Positions 10,351-21,479 of a DNA stretch of 64,000 nt are shown one piece after another. The stretch comes from Cephalotus follicularis. Taxonomy: Eukaryota > Streptophyta > Magnoliopsida > Oxalidales > Cephalotaceae. The first letter of the stretch is position 1, and each line of letters opens with the position of its first letter. The notes beneath the pieces are model-generated. The model worked only from the letters and a program-made list of their open reading frames with translations, was not told the DNA's origin and ran no database searches. The stretch is taken from positions 128,774-192,773 of the forward strand of contig BDDD01001588.1 in NCBI GenBank assembly GCA_001972305.1, read 5' to 3'. A program made the position numbers and the translations under genes.

Positions 10351-10926
10351 GGAGTATAGTGTCTGGGCTAGGAGTTGGCGATGCCTTCGTAGTATATGTA
10401 GTTATATATATGTATCATTATATATATTATGTATTGCATCACGATGTGTCCATTACATGACATTCATTATCATTGACCCCAAAATGTATTCATAATTTCT
10501 CTACTTAGCCGAGTGAGGACAAAGGCTAACCCCTACAATTTCAGATATATGTAGTGGGATTGATGCAGCATACGTTGGAGGATTGAAGAAAAGATTGAGT
10601 TGTTCTTCTATGTAATGTCGAATTGGATAATGTATTGAGAGGTGTTTAATTTTGGATTGCTGTATTGATAAATTAATGTGTTTGATTAAATATTGATCAT
10701 GCTCCGTTTTGAGGGCAATTAACAATGGATTAATAGTGTTGTTGTTAAACCTTTTGTAACATGTAGTATGGGATGCATGTTACGTGTTAATTCAGGTTAT
10801 CTTTAAATGCTTCCGCAACTGTTTACATGTTTGGAAAGTTTTAAATTTTCCCCGTTTATTGTTTAAGCTAAATATAATTATGTTGATTGCCATGCCCTAA
10901 GTGTTGTTATAGAAACGGGCTGTGAC
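10351..10926 (+). repeat. Right half of a Tekay-like LTR
   Basis: Co-linear with 27766-28383: CTGGGCTAGGAGTTGGCGATG, a run of TATA-rich sequence, the TTAGCC...GGCTAA hairpin at 10505-10529, the CATGTAGTATGGGATGCATG block, and an end at AAACGGGCTGTGAC. The left half is missing. Confidence 0.7.
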
Positions 10927-11350
10927 GGTAAGGACCCAGAGACTTCCAAAAGAACCTAGTTCTCATGGACATGGATGGATACTTCCTCCACCTCCTTAGC
11001 GAAGGCAACAGCCCAGGAATCAAAACCCTCAGACAAGAACTGCTTATACACTCGTTATCAGAGGTCATAGGGGTGGTACTCACTTGTGTTTCATGAACCA
11101 TGGACTCCATGGACAGTTGAGAAGAAATAGAGATATTAAAAACATCCCATGGGGATAGAGTTGGGGAGTTTCTTTCACAAGCAAGCTCGGTAGGCAGGCT
11201 TAGGTTAAAAACTCCTAAACAGTAGGGGGCTCTCACCGGAACATCCTTCTCAAAAGCATAGCTAGAAGAAAAGGTGGGTACCCAACAAGGGAAGGCCACA
11301 GCCTTAAGACTCCCCCTAAGAAAAGATGGGACATTTCGGACAGGTTTCAT
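10907..11350 (-). CDS. Unrecognised open frame, 147 codons
   Basis: It starts at a true ATG (11350-11348) and stops at 10907, just inside the neighbouring LTR fragment, so its 3' end is probably chimeric. The product begins MKPVRNVPSFLRGSLK and has no motif I recognise, signal peptide or membrane segment. Upstream on the same strand is a purine-rich leader with ATGGGTTAGAGAGAGATG, and a related leader occurs in the same orientation at 13526-13560. That duplication suggests an uncharacterised repeat and not a host gene. I would not treat it as a real protein without homology. Confidence 0.2.
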   Translation of the reverse strand: MKPVRNVPSFLRGSLKAVAFPCWVPTFSSSYAFEKDVPVRAPYCLGVFNLSLPTELACERNSPTLSPWDVFNISISSQLSMESMVHETQVSTTPMTSDNECISSSCLRVLIPGLLPSLRRWRKYPSMSMRTRFFWKSLGPYRHSPFL

Positions 11351-12119
11351 AACAAAGGAAGCGAAAAGCTAGAAGAGGGAGGAGAGAGAGGATGTGTGTG
11401 TGGTTAGAAGGGTGAAAACAGATAGTAAGGGTTAGGGTAGCAAGGAAAGGGTAACAACTAGAGGATAGAGAGATGATAAAGCATCTCTCTCTAACCCATA
11501 TTTTTTAAGCTTGGTAGGATATCACAATCCTATTAGATAAGAATAGCAAAATGTGATCACTATTACATATACATCGGGGATCAGTTAATTTGTACAAGAA
11601 ATTACTAACATTATCCAGTTGTAATGGCACAATAATTTAGATATGGAAAACAATAATGAAAACTAACACTTATTTGATGGAATAGTTGTTTTTCTAATTC
11701 CTGAAAAGTGATCATACAATCATAATAAACCCACATAACTATCTACAAAGTATGGAACAAATGTGGCCAATTCCAACAACAATAATATAAATATATTCTT
11801 CTATCGAGATCATGTATGAAAATGTAAAAAACGAAAACCTAGTAGTAAATACCAGTTGTTTAAAAAATTTTAGTATCTAATTTAATTGAAATTTTAAACA
11901 TTAAATTTGGATCCCAATCTTTATAAGTGATTAACTTTTCATGAAATTTAATAACTCTTTTATTGTTTAGAAAGTACATGACATTATATCGGGTAATAGC
12001 CGATGCAACCTTTTTTTAAGTATTACTGAAGTATCTTGTAGAATTTGTATTAAAATGAAATTTTGCGGATTGATCAGGTTTAAATTTATTGTAGAGCTTA
12101 GTTACCTATTACGATAAAA
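11351..12119. other. Unassigned intergenic sequence
   Basis: Mostly A/T-rich sequence with no coding signal and no recognisable terminus. A CACTA terminal repeat was sought here and not seen. Confidence 0.4.
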
Positions 12120-12553
12120 GTCGAGAGAAACCTTAGATTTGCGTTCATGATTCGTTCATTATGGTTGAATCATGAATTGTCCAATTCGAACGGTTCTCCC
12201 ATACGTACGTCCACTGTAAGACATATTGTTCTTCTGCGTACATGGTTTTTTTTAGAAAGTTTCGGTTACACTCCTTACACTTGTTTCTCGGATACATAAT
12301 TAAACCAATTAATTCAGTTTAATTCGTGTATTTGAGGAACTATTGGGAGATGCTGTAAAAATTTTGTCTGAGAGAACTATGCATGTGGGATAGCAATATT
12401 AGTGGAGGTACGTAGTAAGGAATGGGATAGGATCATACCTTTTAGAGTTAGGTAGTGTGACACACTTACAAGAATGCATTTTGAAAAAATATACTTGAAT
12501 CTAACAATCTTCTACCGTACTTGTAGAAAAAATTTATGTGAAGAGGAGTTGGA
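12120..12553 (+). mobile_element. CACTA element 5' noncoding region, copy A
   Basis: Runs co-linearly with 14680-15001 and 39745-39870: the GAGAAACCTTAGATTT block, the CATACGTACGTCCAC block, AGAAAGTTTCGGTTACA and TCAGTTTAATTCGTGTATTTG. It directly precedes the transposase reading frame in both copies, so it is the leader or promoter side of the CACTA transposase gene. The terminal CACTA repeat was not found. Confidence 0.65.
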
Positions 12554-13048
12554 ATGCATCGCTTGGTTATCCGGGGGTTACTAATGGAGGAATTTAACAG
12601 GGGTGTGCTCGGTTTCTTGGATTTTGCATTCTCAAATGGAGAGTTTGTCTAGAATAGTAAGATAAAGTGTCCTTGCAATCATTGCAAGTTAAGGGAATTA
12701 AGAACTCTATCTGAAGTGCAGTTACATTTGTTGAAGAATGGTTTCACACTCGATTACACGTTGTGGGATCAACATGGAGAAAGGAGGGAACGTTATCGGG
12801 CTGCAGTAGAAAAGCTTGACCCCTCGGGTTCGAGCAATCCTTTTAGAGGTCTTGTAATGGATATTGGGGGTTTCGAGTTTGATACTCATGAAGATGATGA
12901 GTAGGCCGATGAACTTTCGAACCCCAATGCAAAGAAGTTCTATGGCCTGATTAAGGATGTGGATGAACCGTTGTGGAATTACTGTAAAAAACACACTAAG
13001 CTGTCTATGATGACGCGACTCATGAATGTCAAGTCCAAGCTTTTTTAA
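12554..13048 (+). pseudogene. CACTA (En/Spm) transposase N-terminal fragment, copy A
   Basis: A single frame from the ATG at 12554 reads through to 13048 with two stops (TAG at 12650 and 12902). It carries the transposase-associated N-terminal domain: a short GVLGFLDFAFSNGEF helix, CPCNHC, then VQLHLLKNGFTLDYTLWDQHG. It then enters the start of the TNP2/TNPD-type transposase: NPNAKKFYGLIKDVDEPLW and CKKHTKLSMMTRLM. It ends abruptly after VKSK where copy B continues, so this copy is a 5' fragment. The encoded family cuts and pastes CACTA elements; the catalytic core is absent here. Confidence 0.8.
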
Positions 13049-14639
13049 TCGCTTGATTAATAATTTTCTCAATATTTTGTGGGCTCGGGGGAGAGCTTGC
13101 CCAAGACTTCACCGAGATTCTGAGGAGACATCATTACCTTCCATGGCTTTTCCACTGCTTTTCACACCACGAGATCCATAGAGCTACACTAGTCGCTAAG
13201 CTTTCCTTGTTTAATAATGATAATATTATCTCCCTGAGCTGCACTCACAGAAGCCAGTGTTTCCTCTACCACCGTATCTCTATAAAAGGAAGGTAATGGG
13301 ACTGGAGAAACAACTTCTTGAAGGCTGACCCAACTTCTAGTGGAGAACTACTCATCTCAAAGAAGCCGGAGCAGAAGTCGATGACCACCTTAAGCGAGAG
13401 AATAGGGTTGAGGTAGCAGGAAAAATGAGGAAGAGAATGGACAAAAAAAAATTAGGGGAAACAGGATATTAGGAATAAAATGTTAGGAAACAAAAGCTAG
13501 GTTAGAGGTTGGATTTTAGAGTGAAGGAGGACCATCTCTCTCTAACCCATTGTACTTGACTAATATTCATGAATAAGAAACATCTCAATTACTTATTATT
13601 ATTGAAACCGTCGTTACTTGGTTTCATTTTTTTTATTTTTAAAAAATTATGGCGAGGGCAAGGCTAGGATTTCTAGTGCCCTTGCCAAAATCAAACCCTA
13701 CACCCCCCCTGATGCCTCTTATTTCTTCCCCCAGTTTTCTTTCTCTCTCCTTTCTCTCTTCTCCTAGCGCCGCTCCTTCCCATTTTTCTCTTCTCCCTGT
13801 GCCATTACATTGTCGTCCCCAAGAACAATGATGCACATCACCGGTCTTCCCACCAACAAGGTGTCGCCACATTACCGTCCCCTAGACCAGATCGCGACAC
13901 AGACTAGATCGCTCTCAACAGCACGCATAGCCCCACTGCGCACAACACCTCTGCATACACTGCCGATCACCAATGCATGCACAACCCCACTGGATCTGTT
14001 CCTATCCTCCATCAGTTTTTTTTAAATTTATATATATACCGGTTAGGCTAATTGGTTTTTCATTGTTGGATAAAACGTAATAAAAGAATGTAATGTAGAA
14101 TGCAATTTAGGTTCATACTTATCATTTAGATATTTCTAGCAGTTAAGCGCTTATAAGAATTTAATTTTGTATCTCATTGAAGAGCATAAGATGGACTTCA
14201 AGATTTCATTTTAATGGTTGCTTCTTACACAGAGCATGTAATATAGTGACTGTTTGATTGACCAATTTCAATGTGACCTTAATTTTTCCCATGACTGAAA
14301 AAGAATAAATCAACTTCGTTTTGGCTTTGAACTTTGCCACTGTTATGACATACATTAGTAAGAAATACTTGCAAGTACAAATTGTCAAAGCAACATGCAT
14401 TCGTTTTGAACTTTGCTACTGTTATGACATACATTAGAATGATTTTGTTTAATTAGACATTAAAAAAAAAAGAAAAAAAAGGTGTATCAGCATAACCCAA
14501 TAATATATTGCTACACCATTAAAAAGTAGACTCAATTTTTAGAATCTAAAAAACAAAAACTCTAAAAAATTGGTGAGCCAAACAATGAAAATTTTCAAAG
14601 TACAATCAGGGTTACATGTTGAAATGCATGAAAGTTTGA
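13049..14639. other. Unassigned sequence between CACTA copies
   Basis: It holds an imperfect inverted repeat near 13650-13690 (GGGCAAGGCTAG and GTGCCCTTGCC), a CT-rich run at 13720-13800, and a leader-like segment at 13430-13560 related to 11400-11500. Short open frames here have no recognisable content. The last part (14590-14640) begins to resemble the sequence upstream of CACTA copy A. Confidence 0.35.
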
Positions 14640-15474
14640 GGGTTGATCATGTTGGAATTTATTATGGAGTTCAGTTACATACAAAATTGAGAGAAACCTT
14701 AGATTTCTGTTCATGATTCATTCAATTGGAGTGAATCATGAATTCTCCAGTTCAGACAGTTTTCGTATACGCATACGTACGTCCACGGTAGGATATCTCG
14801 TTATTTTGCGTAAATAGTTTTTTTCAAGAAAGTTTCGGTTACATTCCTTACACATGTTCCTCAACAACATAATTAAACCGATTAATTCAGTTTAATTCGT
14901 GTATTTGAGGAACCATGGGGAGATGCTGCCAAAATTTTCTCGGAGAGAACATGCACGTGGCATAACGATGTTAGTGAGGCACGTAGTTAGGAATGGGATA
15001 CTGCAATGCCCCAAACCTTAAGGGTGAACCCCCAACGCCTGGTACGCTACAAGCAGTACCATTCATTTACCAATATTCAGCAGAATAAATTTAAAACAAT
15101 TTATAACACAATAATGCATGCAGGAAAAACCAATAAATAATAACTCATATGTGGATAAAATCCAATGTATACAATACTGTTCATAATAAGCTCTGCCACA
15201 AACTAGCAGGTCACAACACAATATTCAATATTCTTATGCTCTTGGCTCGTCGAACTGCAACTGGAAGGAAGAGACTTACTCAGTGTTAAATCCTCTGCTT
15301 GCTGCGTAGCTCTACCTATACCTGACTCAATACATTACAGTGCAATGGGTCAGCGACCACTGCTTTTGTATGAACTACTACCCATGATATATGAGATGCA
15401 ATACAGTATGTGTGAAATGAGAGATGAAAATATCATACCATCCATACAGTACAAGCATTCATGGCACTCACAGC

Positions 15475-15886
15475 TGTTGGAACCTTATGGCAATTTAAAC
15501 AATAAAATATTTAGATGCATAAAACCCTAATATATATATATATATAGTGTTATCGGAGAAGTCTTCTTTTCCTTCTAGAATTCTAATTTACCTTAATCTC
15601 ATTAAGGATAATTAATCTCATTAATTATAAATAGAAAATTGTTATCCTAATTTTTCTCTCATGACCGTGTTGGAAATATCAGCCCGTATTGTGTGTGACC
15701 CTATGGGTTCACGATTACGCTGGCCGTATGATTAAATATGACACTCACAATTATTCAATTAAATATTTATTATCACATAAAAAATATTCTCTTGGACATA
15801 TCGAATTTAAACTCTTTAATTCTTTTCTTCCAAGATTAATTTATCAATTTAATCTCGGGCATCACACTGGTCGACATCGAAATCTA
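15475..15886 (-). repeat. 3' LTR of copia element, distal part
   Basis: Begins TGTTGGAACCTTATGGC and aligns with the start of the 5' LTR at 35969. The ATCTA at 15882-15886 is the left target-site copy of the nested insertion. The sister LTR at 36743-36747 has a single uninterrupted ATCTA, which confirms the empty site. Confidence 0.88.
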
Positions 15887-16034
15887 TGTAGTGCCTGGGA
15901 TTTCCATTAAATGTACTGTTGTAATCCACTTTGTAATTTCATCATAAATTAATGAGAAAATATGGATTTTTCAATTTATAATGTTGCCAAATTGAGTAAT
16001 GGATTGAATTATGGCAAAGTGCACTCAAAGCGTC

Positions 16035-16190
16035 GACGCGGAGAGTGAAGTGTCGATTCTGAAAGAGATAGCCGACTGTCATTAGAACACAGATGACTAC
16101 GAAAGAATAACACCCGACTGTTAAGTTGTTTGAAAGCACGACAAGTTAAGAGAACAGTCAACTGTCGAAAGAGAACAGTCGACTGGACGA
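16035..16190. repeat. CGACTG dyad cluster in solo LTR
   Basis: Units include GCGTCGACGC at 16030-16039, then GCCGACTGTC, ACCCGACTGTT, CAACTGTC and CAGTCGACTGG, spaced 15-50 bp. It continues with different arms at 16911-16982. Confidence 0.7.
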
Positions 16191-17423
16191 CACTCTGTCA
16201 GAATAACATGAGAAGAGATCGCATGCAGCAACTGACGGGAAGGAAATGGATGCCACCTATGCGTCATGTGGCCAAAGGAGTGAAAGAAAACACCAATTGT
16301 ACTCGATTCAGGTGGATGTAAGTAGGATTGAACCAGGTGGTGCATGTAAACTGATGGAGAGGGAAGGAAATGGCACTTAGGCGCCATGCACACGGGTTAG
16401 GAGAGAGGGAGAGAAAAGATCACCCGCATAAGAATCTCTTCTTCATCTCTCTCCCCCAGTACTTGTGAAACAGAAAAACAGAGAGAGTTAGAGAAACATA
16501 GAGAGAAAACGGGGAAGAAAAGAAAAGAGAGAGATAGAGAATTATATTCTCCATTGTTGAACTAAGAGAGGAGCTTGGGAGCTCAGATTGGAGCTGTAAG
16601 ACCAAACCAGGGAGGCTTAAAGATACTGTTTCGTGGACTTAAAGAGGTGGACTTTCAAGTCCTAACTTGGAATCAAAGGTAGGGGTGCAAATTTGAGTTC
16701 GAAAATAACAAATGTTCATTGGTGAAATGCATGAGTTTATGGATTGTGGACTGTTGGATTGGTGTCATGGTTACTGTGACTTGTTAAACTACCATGCATG
16801 TTATGTTCTGAGTGAATAATCAACTGATTTGCATGCATGAATATGGTGGAATAGCTTGCAATAATTTGTTTGGATAAAATAGAATGATTGCATGCTGCGG
16901 TTTCACAGAACAGCGGACTGTTGAAGGAAAACAGCCGACTGTTCAAGGTAGACAGCCGACTTTTAAAGGAAACAGTTGATAGTGCATGTGTTGTTTTTGT
17001 AATAACCGCAAGTTCAATTAATGTATATTACTTTTAAATAAAATATACATTTTAATTGAGATTAATTGTCCAATTATCATACGGATTGTGGTTGTTAATG
17101 TGACGCCCCGAATTTCATAAATAATTATTATGAAATTGGTGCGTGTACAGTTGCGATAAAATCGATAGAGCCGGAGTAATAAAAAGGCATTACGCATTTA
17201 AGTCGTAATTGTGTTAGCTAAGACGGCTAATATAAATCTATTTTTTTTTAATGCACGACAATAAAGCCCGAATGTTCGCATTTTTATTGCGATTATTTTG
17301 GTTGTCGTTTGGATAATTTATGTCGCGATTTGCCGAAAAATCGGGACCCGTACCTTAGTATTTTACCAGAAAATACTAAAGAGAAAGCAAATAACAAACA
17401 ATAAAGGAAGGAAGAAGGGGAAA

Positions 17424-17446
17424 CACGGGCGCATAGCGCGCCCGTG
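17424..17446. repeat. GC-rich hairpin
   Basis: Perfect 9-bp inverted repeat CACGGGCGC and GCGCCCGTG around a 5-nt loop, followed by a GAGAGA-rich run and then a CCGGTAAGCCC sequence (about 17587) that resembles a 5' splice site. Confidence 0.7.
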
Positions 17447-18487
17447 CATGTTACCTGCGGGGAGAGAGAGACAGCGAGAGAGTGCAAGAGAGATTGGGAG
17501 AGAGATCGGAGCAGAAGGAGAGAGAGCGCGCCGGAGCTACCCACCGGACCAGGGGACGACGGCGAGCAACCCAGGCCCTCAACCCGCCGGTAAGCCCTTC
17601 CCCCTCCTCCTCTTTTCCTTTGTTCCCCGCCACTGTCGCGCCTCCTCCCGGCGTTTCCCGGCGCCGTTAGCATCGCGGGTGGGGTGGGTTTTCATCTAGA
17701 GGACCCGCTCTTCCAATTTTGACCACCGGTGAGGCGTGATTCGGCCAGAAACAGCCAGAATCAATTGACTGAGTCGACTCAGCGAGCCGACTCACGGCCG
17801 CCTGAGACAGTGCTTTTGGCGCTGAGTCTTGGCGAGTCACGGCCATGGATGTGTAGGACTGGTGAATGTGTCGCTTTTTTGGGTGGTGATCGGACCTGTG
17901 GAGGTCCGACGAGTTGACTCAGTGAGTCGCAACTCACTGTCAGCCGTGGCGCGGTGTTCGGCGCCGATTCCCAGCGACTCTTGACCGGTTCTGTGTAGAC
18001 CGTTCAATGTGGAACCCGTTGATGGGTGTTTCATCGCCTGGTTGTGTCGGTCAGAACCCGACCGGTGTTTCGGCGACGGAAATGTTTTGTGTGTCGAACA
18101 TAACGGAAATGTGTTTTATGTGCAGTGTGTAAGCGGTAATTGGATTTGGCATCGAGGAATTGATCAATTGGCGAGAACCGGCTTCGGTTCAACGATTATC
18201 GAAAAGGTTCGGCAATTGAACGTGCAGCTCGACTGTACGGTTGTTACCGCTGTAACAGGTAGGGGAAGCTATACATGCAAGTTTGAGTTCAATAATATTG
18301 TATTGCCATTGATGAAATGCATGGTTTGCGGATTGTGAATTGTGTGACTGTGTTAGGGTTGCTATGAATAGTTAACCTGTCTGCATATTGTGTTTTGCGA
18401 TGATTGCGAATTGGATGACATGTGTTGTATGCTTGAACTCTTTTGGTTTCGACACGTGTTGAAGGAACCGTGTTTTGGTTCGCTTAA

Positions 18488-18765
18488 CCGTCGACGCTTA
18501 GGAAAGAAACGTCGAAGCTATGGATTGTTATACGGACAATGAGTCATGATTCGCGATAAACGTCGACGCCATGATTTGCCGTGTGTGAGAATAGACACGT
18601 GTGCCGTTGACGCCTGAGGTTCCTACCTCAGAGCATCGACGCCAAAGGGATGAGATGTTGATGCATAAAGTTTCTGGTTGGAAGCGTTGACACTAAGAGT
18701 TAAGCGGCGACACTTAAGTGACTGGGTTGACCGTTAACGCCTATGGTACATGTTGACGCGAATAG
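18488..18765. repeat. CGTCGACGC dyad cluster
   Basis: CGTCGACGC, ACGTCGAAGC, CGTCGACGCC, CATCGACGCC, GTTGACGC and similar words at irregular spacing; the family form of the TCGA-centred motif in this segment. Confidence 0.7.
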
Positions 18766-19171
18766 AGCTCGTTTGCATTTTGAGCATATGGTTGCATTGC
18801 ATACTGTTATGGATTGAAATGTCTATAATTGCTAGAGTGTTTATCATTTTAGACAATGAGTTTATGGTTTTGTTATAACCAATATTTTGTACGAAATGTT
18901 ATATTTCAAAGATTGAAACGAGATTTCAAAGGATTAATGCATATTTTGAATAAATATGTTTTTGGGCAAGTACTTTATTTTATATAAACTACTTGATGAC
19001 TGTTTTGGAAATGATTGTTTTGTATACATCTATATGTATGGATATGATTTCAAGCGGTTATGAAAATAGACTACTTGAAACATAATTGACAGGATTGTTT
19101 GATTGTTGTGCTTTCCTGGCTCGAGGCCGGTTAGCATCACTGATTGATTGACTGTGATGGGAATTCCATAT

Positions 19172-19367
19172 TAGTTACTAAGCACGGAGTGTAAGTAACT
19201 AGGAGTTCATATGTGCTAGCTACTAAACACGGAGTGGAAGTAGCTAGGGTTTCCTATATTGTGGTTACTAAACGCAGATCGGAAGTAACCGGGCTACTAA
19301 ACACGGAGTGGAAGTAGCCAGGGACTCCCACCTTCGGCAGTTACTAAACGCAGAGCGGAAGTAACTG
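19172..19367 (+). repeat. Array of five hairpins with constant 14-nt loops
   Basis: Arms at 19172-19179/19194-19201 (TAGTTACT), 19216-19224/19239-19247 (CTAGCTACT), 19263-19269/19284-19290 (GGTTACT), 19292-19298/19313-19319 (GGCTACT) and 19338-19345/19360-19367 (CAGTTACT). Each arm pairs perfectly with its partner, every loop is exactly 14 nt, and the loops are variants of AAACACGGAGTGGA. A sixth unit is cut off at 19369-19382. Confidence 0.9.
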
Positions 19368-19526
19368 GGTTACTAAACACAGAAGCTCCAAGCTCTGTTA
19401 GTATTAAGGTTATGGTTAAATAGTCTCACATTCGTCCTATAACCACTGATTAAACATGATCACCAGTAATAAGCTGGTTAAATATGCTTGTGACTAATGA
19501 AACTAAAGGGCGGGGTGTGACAGGCA

Positions 19527-19538
19527 TGGTATCAGAGC
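19527..19538 (+). other. Primer binding site
   Basis: TGGTATCAGAGC five bases after the LTR end, complementary to the 3' end of initiator Met-tRNA as in most plant LTR elements. Confidence 0.9.
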
Positions 19539-19626
19539 ATATTCCATATATGCTAGCTGGGATAAGTTTCTCAGAAATTGAGTGAATTGTTTCCTAATGA
19601 TTATGTCATTCCATCTAGGAAACCAA

Positions 19627-21474
19627 ATGGACATACGAAGAGGAAGAAGAGGAAGGCGTAGAGCCGACGAAGGAGGCAATGCACCGTCGGTACCTGGAAA
19701 TGACCCGGCAGTGAACGAAGGAGTGAATATACCTCCAGCGCATGACGAGAGGAGTCAGTTTGACCGCATGGCTGACCTCTTTCAACAACAGATGGAAGCT
19801 AATACGACGAACATGGAACAGATTCGGCAAATGTACGAGGCTAACCGGGCCTATCATTAGGCTCCTGAAGCTTGCCATACCGGTGGATTTGGCCGAGATC
19901 TGGAGCGGTTCATAAGACAGAATCCTCCGACATTCAATGGTAAGCTGAATTCTTCTGTAGCCGAACAATGGATTAGAGAGTTGGAGAAAATATTTGCTTC
20001 CCTGGAATGTACCGATGAGCAGAAACTCAACTTTGTTGTATACCGCTTATGGGGCGAGGCTACTTACTGGTGGGAAAGGACTGAAGCAAAATGGGAATCT
20101 CATGGACTTAACCGAACTTGGGACAGATTTCAGTCTGAGTTTCTTGAGGCTTATTTGCCACAGATAGAGCTTGACTGATGGAAGACAGAACTGATGGAGT
20201 TACGTCAAGGACACATGACGGTAGCTCAGTACCAGACCAGATTTGTGGAGCTAGCAAGATATACACCTTATCTTGTGGAGGGTGAATCACGGATGATCCG
20301 AAGGTTTCTAAAAGGCCTTCGACCTGACATCATATCTAAACTGTTGATGTTGCAACTGACCTCTTTTGTAGATGTTGCTGAGAGGGCGATGATTCTGGAG
20401 GCAGATGCGAATGAATGGAGAGCAGAGTGGTCTCGTACTAATCAACCCAGGGCCGCATAGTCACAGGGACAGGGAAGTAATAATCCTCCTAAGTCAACAA
20501 AGTCTGACAACAGGGGTCAAGGAGGTTCTCGACGCAGAAACTCACGATCAAGGACACCTAGCCGAAATAGTCAACATAATGCAGGTGGATGTGCTTTTTG
20601 CGGTCGTCAGAATCATGATGAGACTGAATGCTGGAAAAATATGGGGAAATGCTTGAGGTGTGGTTCGCAGGAACACATGATGAATAGTTACCCGACGATG
20701 AGGGACCAAGCACGCGGCCAACAGGGAAGTGCAGGTGCTAGTGGTAGTGTTGCGGCTGCTCAACCGCGGAAGGACACCGGGAAAGGGATTGTGAAAGGTA
20801 GGGTCTACACCTTATCTAAAGATGATGTGCCAGAATCTACTACTGTTGTGGGAGGTACTATTTACATATCTGGCATACTAGCTCTTGTATTGATTGACCC
20901 CGGTGCGACGCGTTCATTCATTGCATATGAATTTGCTCGCAATTTGCATGGTATTACTTCTAGACTACCTTATGTATTGGAGGTGAGTACTCCTGCGGGT
21001 ACTTGTCTTCTATATGACACCATAATGAAAGATTGTGAGATCATGGTAGCTGGAATCTAATTATCTGCTGACTTGATAGTGTTACCTATCCGGGATTTTG
21101 ATGTAATCTTGGGGATGGACTGGTTGCATGCTCATCATGCTTGTGTTGATTGCTACAACAAGATGATGACATTTTACCTTCAAGATGGGACTGAGTGCAA
21201 GTTTATCGAGGAGAGGAATGTTTCTGCTCCGATCATTTCATATACTCGAGCACAGAAATATCTCAAACAAGGATGCGAAGGCTATTTGGCGTATGTGATT
21301 GATCATACGAAAGGTACGCCCAGTATTGAACAAGTGCCTGTCGTATGTGAAATTCCTGATGTATTTCCAGATGAACTCACTTCGTTGCAACCGGAGAGGG
21401 ATATAGAGTTCAGTATTGAGCTGTTGCTGCTCCTATATCTAGAGCACCGTACCGAATGGCTCCTGCCGAACTGA
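19627..21474 (+). pseudogene. Gypsy gag and protease, four in-frame stops
   Basis: From the ATG at 19627 one frame runs to about 21420 with stops only at 19858, 20176, 20458 and 21058. Gag domain: ERFIRQNPPTFNG, EQWIRELEKIFASLEC, RLWGEATYWWERTEA, then LRQGHMTVAQYQTRF and FLKGLRPDI. The first zinc knuckle CAFCGRQNHDETEC is complete; in the second (CLRCGSQEH) the last cysteine is Tyr. Protease follows, with the active-site triplet altered to DPGATRSF instead of the usual DSG or DTG, then VILGMDWLHAHHACVDC. Substitutions, not indels, caused most of the damage, which fits C-to-T decay of methylated DNA. The frame shifts after 21420. Confidence 0.88.
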
Positions 21475-21479
21475 AGGAG

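Larger units (their letters stand above)
16998..19522 (+). repeat. 5' LTR region, remodelled
   Basis: Begins TGTAATAACCGC, like the 3' LTR. At 17099 it switches to an unrelated sequence starting TGTGACGCCCCG, itself a typical gypsy LTR start. At about 19383 it returns to a block shared with 25149-25243 and ends AAAGGGCGGGGTGTGACA like the 3' LTR. The 17099-19382 segment contains a GC-rich leader with AG-rich runs, a TCGA array at 18488-18765 and the hairpin array at 19172-19367. Confidence 0.7.

Noticed and set aside
13639..14025. Possible small host gene
   Set aside because: Only low-complexity Ser/Pro/Leu translation of a CT-rich tract, no domain or splice structure.
11520..14640. CACTA terminal inverted repeat
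   Set aside because: No convincing CACTAC terminus was found by reading on either side of the two transposase copies.
17293..17699. Open frames of 126-133 codons on both strands
   Set aside because: GC-rich LTR leader with few stop codons by composition; no motif.
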